A DNA stretch of 64,000 nucleotides from Amphibalanus amphitrite (lineage: Eukaryota; Arthropoda; Thecostraca; Balanomorpha; Balanidae), in assembly GCF_019059575.1 (NCBI RefSeq), contig NW_024881779.1, positions 602,001 through 666,000 on the forward strand, in the 5' to 3' direction. A model generated the notes under the pieces. It was not told the DNA's origin. It saw only the letters and a list, made by a program, of their open reading frames with translations, and did not search any database. The number at the start of each line of letters is the position of its first letter. The stretch's first letter is position 1. A program made the translations under genes and the position numbers. Below, piece by piece: positions 1 to 11,922 of the stretch.

Positions 1-1531
1 ACGTGGCACGTGCGATTCCATTTCCCCATGTTAAGTCAACGGGGTTTTGGACACTTTTTGCGCGATCGGGAATAGCGGAAAAAATCGCCGATCAAGGTAT
101 GGTTTGCTGCACACCATTTTATGACTGACACATTCAGGTACACGCCCATATGCGCCGTCTACTCGTAAGAAGTCGATATTTTTTGTAGTACGACTTTGAA
201 GTTGAACTTTTTTCGCTCCCCATGTTAAGTCAATGGGCGTTTTTGCAGAGACATTTTCATTCGCACATTGCACAAAATTATATGATACGATTTTGTTTAA
301 ACTTTCAGGACCTGTTGAGAAACGACCATAGAACATGTTGTTATGCTTCGTTAAGCTGTCAGAATTCGTTTGTTCTTTTTAAGCTCGTTTAAAAGTGAAA
401 ATTTCTAACATTGAAAGTCAATGGGAGCGTCTTTGGTGCTTAAAGGGACCCTCCCACCTTCAAAAAAGTTAATGAATTGGCATGAAAGTGATGTCGCTCG
501 GTTCAGAAAGAGCAAAAACGAATATCTACCAAATTTCATCGAAAAATATTCACCGGTTTTCAAGATATTAGACTTTTACTTTTGTTTACTTTTTGGGATC
601 TCCGCTGTTCCTAGCGACTTTATTTGAAAGTGCGGCATTTGTTGCGCGCAAAGCAGCATATACCACCGCGTGCTACAAAACGTTTTAGTCAAACATTTAA
701 CGGACGTTCGAAAGCCTGATGACGTCATCAGACTCCCGTAATGGTTAAGAGATAGGGACCACGCTGGTCCCACCCTGCAAGTAAAGGGAAGAAATTTCTT
801 GAACACCATAAAGCTGCGGGGGATGCGACCAGGATAAATGGTTGTTTCTGAGCCTGGCCGCAAACTTGGCTATCTCAACTCAAAACTAATGTTAAGGTGG
901 GAGGGTCCCTTTAATAACTTTGTACGTTGAAGATATATTTAAGTGAAAAGTTGATAGGATATACAACTTTTGATGCTCTTTCCAATGATATATAGAGCGT
1001 TATTGCACGTTGTGCCGTTTTTGAGAAATTTAGTAAAAAAAACACGACATAACCGAGATTTGAGCTCACAGCTATATATGGTCTTTGCTCAGACAGTATA
1101 CGAACAGGTGACGGGGATACCTCCCATAGAAGGATGCGATTTAATGCTAAATATTAGCGGCCGGCCGCCGTGGGCACGTTTTTGTACGACTTATATCTCC
1201 GCAACCACTGGACCGATACACTTGCGGTTTTTTGTGTGGGGTAGCTTATACCCTTCTTACAAGTATTTTACTACGCACGATGCGTGCAGGTGACCCCTAC
1301 TGCACGTGACACGTGTAAAACGGACAGGTGTCACTTTTGTTGTTATGACAATAACACGGTAAGTGCTGGGCTGATTGCGCTGAAACTTAACAAGGTTGTA
1401 GGCACACACCGAACCATGCGTTTCCATGTGCTACGGTTGGGGTGCAACTGCACGTGCGCACGTGCAGGGTGACACTTCCAGATCTCGAGAACGGCCGGGC
1501 CGATTGAGTTCAAATTTGGTACACCGCTAGT
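1..1531 (+). mobile_element. HINE-like rolling-circle element, copy 1 (both ends missing)
   Basis: The window opens inside this copy, so its head is not seen. The body matches sibling copies: the CCCATGTTAAGTCAACGGGG block near 26, then the block beginning near 415 (AGTCAATGGGAGCG), and a GCACGTGCGCACGTGC repeat near 1450. The 3' hairpin is absent: the copy stops within an internal repeat (ACCGCTAG), and the next head follows one T later. A 469-bp MITE sits inside. Short open frames here are unsupported and shift between copies. Confidence 0.8.
443..911. mobile_element. TA-duplicating MITE with 18-bp terminal inverted repeats
   Basis: The element begins AAGGGACCCTCCCACCTT and ends with the exact inverse. 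TA flanks both sides. The sibling copy near 49,380 shows the uninterrupted site (GGTGCTTAATAAC), so removing the element plus one TA restores the host repeat exactly. A TA duplication fits the Tc1/mariner superfamily or a similar group. There is no coding capacity. A 2.77-kb relative with the same ends lies at 5,394-8,161. Confidence 0.88.
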
Positions 1532-3268
1532 AACCGCAGGTTGTTTGAAAAGACAAACACTATTCGTTAGAATTGTGTTTTTCTATTGAAAAACAACCGG
1601 AGCGGTCGTTGTCCGGGCTATGTTTTGCAAGTCTGGCCGCGAATTGGGGCAACTTGACGGGGGCCTAGACGAAATGTACAATCTTCGTAAAAATTTCAGC
1701 GTATGGGCTCCCGGAGGCGATCTACCTTATGGCACCGGTCGCTACTCGCTAAAAAGTCTTTTGCGCGTGGCACGTGCGATTCCATTTTCCCCATGTTATG
1801 TCAACGGGGTTTTGGACACTTTTTGCGCGATCGCGAATGGCGGGAAAACGAGCCAAGGAAGAGGTGGTTTTCTTCCCAGCATTTTATGGCAAACACGTTT
1901 GGGTACACGCCAGTGTGCGCTGTATACCCCTCAGAATCTCGGGACGTGTCTTTGCACGAGATCAAAGTTGGAATTTTGCTGTGTCCCATGTTAAGTCAAT
2001 GGACGGCGATGTCGAGACTTTGCAGAGACATTTTCATTCGATCTTTGTACAAAATTTTAGAGATAGATTTCGCCCAAACTCATATATCTTGTAGAGGAAA
2101 GAGCATAGTACATGCCGTTATGCTTCGTTAAGCTAGCAGAACTCATTTTTTCTTATAAAGTTCATTTGAAATTTAAAATTTTTAACATGGAAAGTCAATG
2201 GGAGCGTCTTTGTTGCTTAATAACTTTTTACGTTGCAGATATACCAAAGTGAAAAGTTAATAAAATATACAACTTTCGATGCTCTTTCCAACAATGTATA
2301 GAACGTCACTGCACGATGTGCCGTTTTTAAGAAAAGCTGTAAAAAAGCAGGGCTCGACTGTTGTTTGAACCCAACCACATTAGACTATACGAACAGGTGA
2401 CGGGGATACCTCCCGTGTGCGGATGCGACACTGATTATTGCTAAATATTAGCAGTCGGTCGCCGTGGGGGCGCCTTTACAAACCTTATATCTCTGCAACC
2501 ACTGGACCGATTCACTCGCGGTCTTTTGTGTGGGACAGCTCCTCCCTTTCTGACACGTATTGTGCTATTCTCGATGCGTATGGGTGACCCCTAATGCACG
2601 TGCCACGTGCAAAACGAAGAGGTGTCAGTTCGGTTACAAGTCTAATAACTCTGTAGTTACTTTGCCGATTGCACTGAGACTTGGCATGGATGTAGACACC
2701 CACCGGTCAATGCATTTCCATGTGTCACGGTTGGGGTGCCGCTGCACGTGCGCACAGGCAGGGTGACGCTTCCAGATCTCGAGAACGGCTGGGCCGATTG
2801 TGATCAAAGTTGGCACACCGTTAGGGGTCGGCGAGTAGGGTGCCGTGCACAAATCAGATGGGACTCATTTTGCACGTGCGCACGTGCAGGACGACGCTTC
2901 CAGATCTCGAGAGCGGCCGGGCCGACTGTGCTCAAATTTGGCATACCACTAGAGACTGGTTAGTAGGGTGCCGTGCACAAGTCAGTTAGTGTGTATTTCC
3001 ATGTGCCAAGGTTGGGGTGCAGCTGCACGTGCGCACGTGTAGGGATCGTTTCCCGATCTTGGAAACGGCTGGGCCGATTCAGATTAAATTTGGTACATCG
3101 CTAATAACCGGCGAATAGAGTACCGTGCACAAGTCAATTGGGATCCACGTTGCACGTGCGCACGTGCAGTGTGACGCTTCCGGATCTCGAAAATGGCCGT
3201 GCCGATTGCACTCAAATTTGGCACGCCGCTATAGACCGGCGAATAGGGTTCCGTGCCCGTCAGTCCGT
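1532..3268 (+). mobile_element. HINE-like element, copy 2 (3' end missing)
   Basis: It has a full head: AACCGCAGGTTGTTTGA, then the hairpin GTTTTTC-TATT-GAAAAAC, then a second inverted pair CCGGA/TCCGG. The body is the subtype containing GAGCCAAGGAAGAGG. An array of GCACGTGC-based repeats runs from about 2,740 to 3,250. It stops after GTCAGTCCG without the tail, and the next head follows after one T. Confidence 0.85.
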
Positions 3269-5347
3269 AACCGCAGGTTGTTTGAAAAGACAAACACTAT
3301 TCGTTAGAATTGTGTTTTTTTATTGAAAAACAACCGGAGCGGTCCTTCTCCGGGCTATGTTTTGCAAAGCTGGCCGCGAATCGAGACATTTTGGGTGGGG
3401 CCTAAACGTGCATTGCGATTTTCGTAAAAAGTTCATTGTATGGGCTCCCGGAGGCGATCTACCTGATGGTACCGGTCGCTACTCGCTTAAAACCTCGTGG
3501 CACGTGGCACGTGCGTTTCAATTTTCGCCCATGTTAAGTCAATGGGGTTTTGGACACTTTTTGCGCGATCGCGAATAGCGGAAAAAATCGCCGATCAAGG
3601 TATGGTTTGCTGCACACCATTTTATGACCGACACGTTCAGGTACAAGCCCGTGTGCGCCGTATACCCGTCAGAATTCGTTAACTTGAGTTGCACGAGTTT
3701 GAAGTTGAACTTTTTTTGCTCCCCATGCTAAGTCAATGGACGTTTTTGCAGAGACATTTTCATTCGTTTATTGCACAAAATTATATGATACTATTTTGTT
3801 TAAACTTTCAGGACCTGTTGAGAAACGACCATAGAACATGTTGTTATGCTTCGTTATGAAATATAATGGCCCGTTTTGGGGTAATCGGCACGTGCATTTT
3901 CCCATAAGGTTAACATGGGAAAAAATTAAAATGCGATTTGCGAAAAATTTCGTCAATTATATTTCCTGATATTTTTAGGGTCGGATCTCGGGCTGGCACC
4001 CCAACTGACGGTGGTAATTACTTAAAATATAATTGACAAAATTTCGGGTAATCGTCACGAACACTTACCCCATGTTGAGCCTATGGCGATTTCGAAAAAT
4101 TATTTTCAAATCGATTTTGTCAAAAATTTCCACGTTAGATTTGGAAAATGTTCCAATATGTTGTGCCCCAGGGTGTCGGCTACCACATGGTATGGGTCAG
4201 ATATGGGGCGATTGAAAAGCACGTGCCACGTGCAAACGTGTTTGATGGGGTAACCTCCGGGAAAATCCGACATTGGCCTACTCGGGGTCCTCTGGCGTGG
4301 AAACGACTTCAACTAGCGACACCAAATCAGTGCAGCCGGTGAGCAGATGAGTCCAGCTTGTCGCACTAGTGGTCACGTGTCGCACGTGCTATTGCACGTG
4401 CCGTGGCACGGGGTCAATTTTGGTACTTAAATATACTAGCATTGTGAAATGCAAGGAGTGGGGGAAATAGCCGTCAGGCCGTCAGTTTTTATGATAGGGT
4501 CGATCTGAAAACGGGTTTAGGCACAGAATGAAGGGGTCTAAAAAACTGCTATCTCGGATTTTTTGTAAAATAAAAAAATTTAAAACTCTGGGGAAGTTAT
4601 ATATTCGAAAGGTGAAATTTCCCTAAATTTTCCCGTTTTTCGAGTTTAGCCGTCCACTGTTCAGAGACGGTGACACCGGCCGGGGTCATCTTTTACATGC
4701 TGATGGCCACGTCGATGGGTCATCACGTGGCGTGAACGGTGAAGCTATCAGAGGTCCGGCACGTGCCACGTGGCCACGTGTTTGAGTCGCGTACCTCCCA
4801 GATTATCGTGTGTTTGCCGATTTGTGGCCTTATAGCACGAAAACAGCACAAGCCAGGAACACTGAAATGGTGCAATCAGTGAGCGGACAAGTCCTGCTTA
4901 CACCACCGGCGGTCACGTGGCACACGTGCAAATTTGGGCACCTCCGTTGCGGAGATATTTTATAGTGAAATATTCAAATGAACATAACTTTGTCAGTTTA
5001 AGTCCAATTGGGCTAGATTTTGGTGGGTGGATAAAGTTGTTAAGCGACAGGAACGAATGCGCCACGTTTGTCGCAGTGCGCCACGTTTGTCTCAAAGCGC
5101 CATTTTTGCCGCAAATCACAGAATGTGCCTAACTTTATCGAACATGGGACGATTAGGATGCGCTTTGATTGAGGGATGGCTGCTTAAACGGCAGATATGA
5201 ATGCACCACACTTGCCGCAAGGCGCCATATTTGTCTTAATGCGTCAGTGTTTAGTTTAACGGACGGCGTGCGTTTTTTTGCGGCAGTGTTTGTAGCACAC
5301 TGACTCCCGTGTGCACGTGCAAGGCTCATCCCCTCGTTTGGCGGCGG
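3269..5347 (+). mobile_element. HINE-like element, copy 3 (module-C subtype, 3' end missing)
   Basis: Intact head. From about 3,850 the usual body is replaced by a different module of about 1.4 kb starting GAAATATAATGGCCCG, shared only with copies 5 and 6. The module contains two internally related halves, each with CACGTGCCACGTG near its start and CACGTG/CACACGTG near its end. The copy ends in the GGCGGCGG tract, before the inverted-repeat tail. Confidence 0.82.
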
Positions 5348-5393
5348 TCTATTGAAAAACAACCGGAGCGGTCGTTGTCCGGGGTATGTTTTA
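5348..5393 (+). mobile_element. HINE-like head fragment lacking the first 51 nt
   Basis: This 46-bp piece starts TCTATTGAAAAACAACCGG. It corresponds to the head from about nucleotide 51 onward and is cut off at GGTATGTTT, where the long TA element begins. The copy at 58,424 starts at the same internal position. Confidence 0.7.
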
Positions 5394-8161
5394 AAGGGAC
5401 CCTCCCACCTTCAAAAAAGTTAATGAATTGGCATAAAAGTGATGTAGCGTGAATCACAAAGAGCGAAAATGAACATCTACCAAATTTTACCGGAAAATAT
5501 TCACCCGTTTTCGAGATATAAGACTTTTATTTTTGTTTACTTTTTGGGAACTCCGCTGTTTCTATGACGTCACATAAAGGTTTTCTTTACGTCGGCATTT
5601 GGAAGCAATAATTTGGTATCAAAGTGCGACAAATATTGCGCGAATGATGCGTTTATCTTATCAAGGTCAATATATGATGGCCAATGAAGGATTCCAGGAC
5701 AATTCTTCTTATGGCATTTCTTCGTATCGCAATTCTTCGTCTGCAAATCTTCGTCAGGGCATTTATTCGTATCGCATTACTTTGTCTCGCATCAGGGTAT
5801 ATGAAAATCGGCTCGCATTTCTTCTTCAACGCAAATATATGCAAGAGTAAGCATTGAGGGACAAATAAATGCACCGACGAAGATTTGTAGACGAAGAAAT
5901 GCGGACGAAAAATTGTGCTACGAAGAAATGTCATGCGAGGATTTGTTCTGGTACCATGACATTTATGTGATTTCAAAGTCAAGGTTCACAGCTGATTTGC
6001 TAAATCAAGCCAAGAATCCAAACTATCAAAAAACTATAATTATTTGTTTGTCTGTCACAGAGGTCTCAAGCAATATAAGGTTTACATATGTTGAATCAAA
6101 AATCTACTGCCACAACTCACATCTCCTGCCTTAGTTTATCATTGTTGTTTTAACTTGCTTTCAAGAGAAACGGAAGCCAGTATCTGATATCACTTCAGAT
6201 GATTGTTTCAAGATCTGAGTTCAAATGGAAATAAAAGCAAGATCAAGATGAAACAGGGATTATTGCTGTTAAAGTAGTTTGGCCATGATACAACAAGCAC
6301 ATAAATCATTAGCCAAATCAAATACTGGTTGGTTTGTCAAGATGTTTGTTGTCTGTCGTCTGTCGAGCTGCTATGAACACTGAACGCTCTCACTCTTACT
6401 TTGAAGAGAGTAGTTTAAGTTGAATGGTAGTGAGCTGTAATTAGACAAAGCAGCTATTCAGTGCTCACATCAAGCCAGGCTAGGAAATGGCATCAACTGT
6501 GGTGGGAGGAAGCAGGTTCGGCAGCCCTATATGTTGTAAACTTCTGTTGTGTCTTGTGTTTGATCAACTGATGTTTTCTGCTGTTTTGTGCAGTGATAGT
6601 AGCAGGTAACTGCATGCTTGTCAAATTATGTGAATAAACGAATTCATAACATTGCATTTTTCTCTCCATGCAAGGAACAAGTAAGACGTTGTAGAAAATG
6701 TAATAGAGGGCTGCATTGCTGATTTTGCACTTTATCAGAGCTTTATTTAGAATTGCTTTCCTGAAAGCTATACACAGGCCACGGTACTGAAATTCACAAT
6801 GTCATAGCTTTTGGCAGAAAAAAAGAAAAGACTTACCTAGCTAAAATTGGCTGAAAGTATGGCAGAGCAGGTCTTGATGCGTATGCCCATCCGTGTGCTT
6901 GCCGAAGCCGAACTGACTGCAACACATTAACTCTGACCCACCATGGTGGCCGGCATATCCTGAACTTTCACCACTCTAAACAAGACAACTTTCAGCCCTC
7001 AGCATTGTATTAAAACACTGTACATGACACTCAAAATTTGTTTCAGTGCCATCCACGGACAACATCAGTCGCCATTCACCAGGCCAGTAAAAACAGAATA
7101 GATTATAGCTTCAAACCCATGTAGTCAGAGTTACTAGGTCTGCACCTCAAAACAAAATCCAGGTGACATTCACCACGCCAGTAAAAAACAGGTACTTAGG
7201 TAACGTAACAGCTTCAAATCTGGTAACATGTTGGTCGGACTTTACACTACCATATTTACATGGAATAATATGATACCAAACAATAGTGCAACCATTCTGG
7301 ATAACAAAAGTGTATGATAAAATTAATTTAGAAAACTTTGGCAGCATGATTTACGAGCACAGGCAGGTGTTACCTACCAGCCTTCTCAATGCTCGTAAAA
7401 CCGACATTGTGGTTTTGATTTTACCTTACATGATAACACACTTGGCTGCAATGGCACATTTAATTTAATACTGTGAAAAGACCAGTTATAACCACTTCAC
7501 AAGCACAATTGCACCTCATGCCGACATCCTTTACCAAAGACAGTCAGCAGCGTCTTTCGTCAAAACTGGATGATCAATCCCCTTCAACTGTTAACATCAA
7601 AAATATTTCTTCATGGTGTGATCTCCATATGGAAACCTTGCAGGAAAAGAATTAATGTCAATTGTCGGCTCTTCAAAATTTCTTTGGACTTTAACTTGGA
7701 GTACCATATCCAGTTTGCTTTGATATTTTGTTTATTATTCCATGTTGAAGTTGAACACCAAGCTCCAGATATAACAGGCAGCTTGATCATCTTCGGCCTT
7801 GGTATAATATCAGTCCAAGTTCCAGTGGTGGGTATCTTCTAATATTCAAATTAAAATGAAAAGCAATAGGCTTTCTCAGCGCCGACGACGGATTTCACGT
7901 TGATAACAAAGGGAGCTCAAGGTCAGCAAAACTCGGGTTCAAGGAATGGCGGGCGTTGAAATGACTGCTGACGTCATCAAGAAACCGCTAATGGTTAAGA
8001 GATAGGGACTAAGCTGGTCCCACCCTGCAAGTAAAGGGAAGAAATTTCTTGAACACCATAAAGCTGCGGGGGTTGCGACCAGGATAAATGGTGGTTTCTG
8101 AGCCTGGCCGCAAACTTGGCTATCTCAACTCAAAACTAATGTTAAGGTGGGATGGTCCCTT
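5394..8161. mobile_element. 2.77-kb long relative of the TA MITE
   Basis: It shares about 190 bp on the left (AAGGGACCCTCCCACCTT onward) and about 200 bp on the right (ending GGTGGGATGGTCCCTT) with the 469-bp MITE at 443-911. TA is present on both sides. About 2.4 kb of interior separates the shared ends, so the short copy looks like an internally deleted derivative of a longer element of this kind. No transposase was recognised in the interior; the open frames there (60-109 codons) are short and repeat-derived or unconvincing. The interior contains an inverted array at 5,700-5,945. Confidence 0.72.
5700..5945. repeat. Inverted array of about 20-bp repeats around CGAAGAAATGC
   Basis: The left arm has serial variants of CGCAATTCTTCGT and the right arm their inverse. 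For example, 5,738-5,755 pairs with 5,876-5,893 with a single mismatch. The arms are separated by about 50-120 bp, so the region could form a large cruciform or hairpin RNA. The open frames on both strands here arise from the repeat. Confidence 0.7.
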
Positions 8162-8162
8162 T

Positions 8163-10705
8163 AACCGCAGGTTGTTTCTTCATTGACAAACACTATTCGT
8201 TAGAATTGTGTTTTTCTATTGAAAAACAACCGGAGCGGTCCTTCTCCGGGCTATGTTTTGCATGTCTGGCCGCGAATTGGGGCAACTTGGTAGGGGCCTA
8301 AACTTGTGGCTCGATTTTCGTAAAAATTTCAGGGTATGGGCTCCCGCAGGCGATCTACCTGATGGCATCGGTCGCTACTCGCTTAAAACCTCGTGGCACG
8401 TGGCACGTGCGATTCAATTTTCGCCCATGTTAAGTCAACGGGGTTTTGGACACTTTTTGCGCGATCGCGAATAGCGGAAAAAATCGCCGATCAAGGTATG
8501 GTTTGCTGCACACCATTTTATGACCGACACGTTCAGGTACACGCCCGTGGGCGCCGTATACCCGTCAGAATTCGTTAACTTGAGTTGCACGAGTTTGAAG
8601 TTGAACTTTTTTTGCTCCCCATGCTAAGTCAATGGACGTTTTTGCAGCGACATTTTCATTCGTTCATTGCACAAAATTATATGATACGATTTTGTTTAAA
8701 CTTTCAGGACCTGTTGAGAAACGACCATAGAACATGTTGTTATGCTTCGTTATGAAATATAATGGCCCGTTTTGGGGTAATCGGCACGTGCATTTTCCCA
8801 TAGGGTTAACATGGGAAAAAATTAAAATGCGATTTGCGAAAAATTTCGTCAATTATATTTGCTGATATTTTTAGGGTCGGATCTCGGGCTGGCACCCCAA
8901 CTGACGGTGGTAATTACTTAAAATATAATTGACAAAATTTCGGGTAATCGTCACAAACAGTTACCCCATGTTGAGCCTATGGCGATTTCGAAAAATTATT
9001 TTCAAATCGATTTTGTCAAAAATTTCCACGTTAGATTTGGAAAATGTTCCAATATGTTGTGCCCCAGGGTGTCGGCTACCACATGGTATGGGTCAGATAT
9101 GGGGCGATTGAAAAGCACGTGCCACGTGCAAACGTGTTTGATGGGGTAACCTCCGGGAAAATCCGACATTGGCCAACTGGGGGTCCTATGGCGTGGAAAC
9201 GACTTCAACTAGCGACACCAAATCAGTGCAGCCGGTGAGCAGATGAGTCCAGCTTGTCGCACTAGTGGTCACGTGTCGCACGTGCTATTGCACGTGCCGT
9301 GGCACGGGGTCAATTTTGTTGCTTAAATATACTAGCATTGTGAAATGCAAGGAGTGGGGGAAATAGCCGTGAGGCCGTCAGTTTTTATGATAGGGTCGAT
9401 CTGAAAACGGGTTTAGGCACAGAATGAAGCGGGCTAAAAAACTGCTATCTCGGATTTTTTGTAAAATGAAAAATTTAGAATTCTTGGGAAATTATATATT
9501 CGAAAGGTGAAATTTCCCTAAATTTTCCCGTTTTTCGAGTTTAGCCGTCCACTGTTCAGAGACGGTGACACCGGCCGGGGTCATCTTTTACATGCTGATG
9601 GCCATGTCGATGGGTCATCACGTGGCGTGAACGGTGAAGCTATCAGAGGTCCGACACGTGCCACGTGGCCACGTGTTTGAGTCGCGTACCTCCCAGATTA
9701 TCGTGTGTTTGTCGATTGGTGGCCTTATAGCACGAAAACAGCACAAGCCAGGAACACTGAAATGGTGCAATCAGTGAGGGGACAAGTCCTGCTTACACTA
9801 CCGGCGGTCACGTGGCACACGTGCAAATTTGGGCACCTCCGTTGCGGAGATATTTTATAGTGAAATATTCAAATGAACATAACTTTGCCAGTTTAAGTCC
9901 AATTGGGCTAGACTTTGGTGGGTGGACAAAATTGTTAAGCGACAGGAACGAATGCGCCACGTTTGTCGCAGTGCGCTACGTTTGTCTCAAAGCGCCATTT
10001 TTGCCGCAAATCACAGAATGTGCGTAACTTTATCGAACATGGGACGATTAGGATGCGCTTTGATTGAGGGATGGCTGCTTAAACGGCAGATATGAATACA
10101 CCACACTTGCCGCAAGGCGCCATATTTGTCTTAATGCGTCAGTGTTTACGTTTAACGGACGCCGTGCGTTTTTTTGCGGCAGTGTTTGCGTTTTTTCGGT
10201 GTTTGCGTTTGGCGGCGGGCGGCCGATTTTGCGTTTCTTTGTGGTGTTTGCGTTTCGCGGCGGGCGGCCGTTTTTTGCCGCGTTTTGCGGTTGGCGGCGG
10301 GCGGGCGTGCGATGCGGGCGTTTTTTTGCGGCGGTATTTGCGTTTTTTGCGGTGTTTGCGTTTGGCTGCGGGCGGCCGTTTCTTGCGGCGGTTTGCGGCG
10401 GGCGGCGGCCGGCCGTTTTTTTGCGGCGATTTGCGGTTGCCGGCGGCCGGCCGTTTTTTGCGGCGTTTTGCGGTTGCCGGCGGCCGACCGTTATTTGCGG
10501 TGTTGCTGTTTGCGGCGGGCGGCAGTTTATTTGTGGCGTTGCGCGGTTGGCGGCGGGCGACGCGGTTTTTTTGCGGCGGCGGCGGTGTTTGCGTTTTGCG
10601 GCGGACGGGCGTTTTTTGCGGCGTTTTTTTTTTGCCTTTTTTCTGCGGTTTTCGGCGGGCGGGTTTACAAAGGTGCTTGCTCAAACAACCTGCGGTCCCG
10701 CGATT
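8163..10705 (+). mobile_element. HINE-like element, copy 5 (module C, tail clipped)
   Basis: The head is diverged just after the inverted repeat (TTCTTCATT replaces GAAAAG). The body is close to copy 3, including module C. The 3' part has an expanded GC-rich tract, then GGTGCTTGC and the right inverted repeat at 10,681-10,696. After it only 8 of the normal 34 terminal nucleotides remain (CCCGCGAT), and a new head follows directly. Confidence 0.85.
10140..10665 (+). repeat. Expanded G/T-rich degenerate repeat (TTTGCGGCGGGCGGCCG type)
   Basis: About 520 bp of loosely repeated TTTGCG, GGCGGGCGG and TTGCGGCG with almost no A on this strand. Short copies of the element carry only about 30 bp of this sequence between CTCTCGTTTGG and ACAAAGGTGCTTGC, so this is a local expansion. 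All six frames are unusually open here (226, 223, 181 and 177 codons); the open frames follow from composition and are not genes. Confidence 0.85.
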
Positions 10706-10969
10706 AACCGCAGGTTGTTTGAAAAGACAAACACTATTCGTTAGAATTGTGTTTTTCTATTGAAAAACAACCGGAGCGGTCCTTCTCCGGGCTATGTTTT
10801 GCATGGTTGGCAGCGAATCAGTACAACTTGATTGGGGCCTAAACGAATCGCTCAATCTTCGTAAAAAGTTCAGGGTATGAGCTCCCGCAGGCGATCTACC
10901 TGATGGCACCGGTCGCTACTCGCTCAGAATTATTTTGCGCGTGGCACGTGCGATTCCATTTTACCCATG

Positions 10970-11922
10970 TTAACCCTCGCCCGTAAACGGCGATCTGCCA
11001 CCTTCGCCCATGCAGGGGGGGGGGGGGGGGTTGGTGCGACCCCCCCCCTTGGCGTTTGAAAACGGAGCGTCGTAGAGCTTAGCGGAAAAGACCAACGGAT
11101 TGCTCTCGCCGAGATCTCGCGATTGGTGGTATATTTTTTGGTCCTAGGTCAACATTTGACCTACTTTTGACCGGTCAAAGGTCAAATTTTCGGAAAAATA
11201 GACTTTTTTCAACTTTCCGCGGCGATTGTGGCCAAACGGTGGGAGATATCGACTTGAAACCTTCACTTTCGTGTTCCTTGATCAATTCTCTATCGTTTGG
11301 TATGTATTTCGTTTCCCTAGCTCTAAAAATGGCGCGTTGGGAGCGCCGGAAGTCGGCAAGGTCACAGTCGGCGGCAGAAATTCGAAAAATCAAAATTTAA
11401 ATTTTTGAAATCTGATTGTATTTTTGGATTTGGAAGGTCCATTTGCTCCCTATAGAAGCTAATATTGCTGCATATTCCCATTGAGGTGACAAAAATTAGC
11501 AAAATAGTGGTTCGGGCGCTTTTCAAAAATAGTACCGGACGCTGTTCCTCTTATGACGTCATAGCTCCGTGACCTGACCTGACCCGGTCAAGTTTCTTAT
11601 ACCATATGATAGCCAATACTTGCCCCAACATGCATGGGAAGTTTCATCGCGATCCATCAACCGATGTCCGTACCACCGGCAGGAAACCTCGGGCGTTGGC
11701 ACTCAGTTTGTGAAAATCCGGCCGGAGGCTGTTCCCTTTGTGACGTCATAACTCCGTGACCTGACATGACCCGGTCAAATTTTTTTTATCAAAAGATGCG
11801 CAAGGTTTGCCCCATAAGGTACCCAAAATTTGGCGGCGCTGCGCGCCGCCGTTTTTGCACTATTTCCGAAAAACCTCAGGGGGGGTTGCACCAACCCCCC
11901 CCCCTACATGGGCGAGGGTTAA
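10970..11922. mobile_element. piggyBac-like non-autonomous element in a TTAA site
   Basis: TTAA borders both ends, with terminal inverted repeat TTAACCCTCGCCC. Sibling copies carry the uninterrupted site CCATGTTAAGTCAACGGGG, so the target duplication is proven within the window. The left end has an extra 27-bp stretch that partly repeats the terminus. A run of 16 G (11,015-11,030) and a C run lie just inside the left end, with the mirror arrangement on the right. A subterminal hairpin GGCGGCGC-TGC-GCGCCGCC lies at 11,832-11,850. It has no transposase, so the piggyBac assignment rests only on the TTAA duplication and the CCC start. Confidence 0.85.

Noticed and set aside
1620-2131. Frames of 106-142 codons that recur in several element copies
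   Set aside because: They are present because the element is repeated; they shift frame between copies, and no copy keeps a longer consistent protein.
10064-10763. Overlapping frames of 177-226 codons on both strands
   Set aside because: They lie entirely in the GC-rich degenerate repeat, are open in all frames and have phenylalanine/glycine/arginine- or lysine/proline-only composition.
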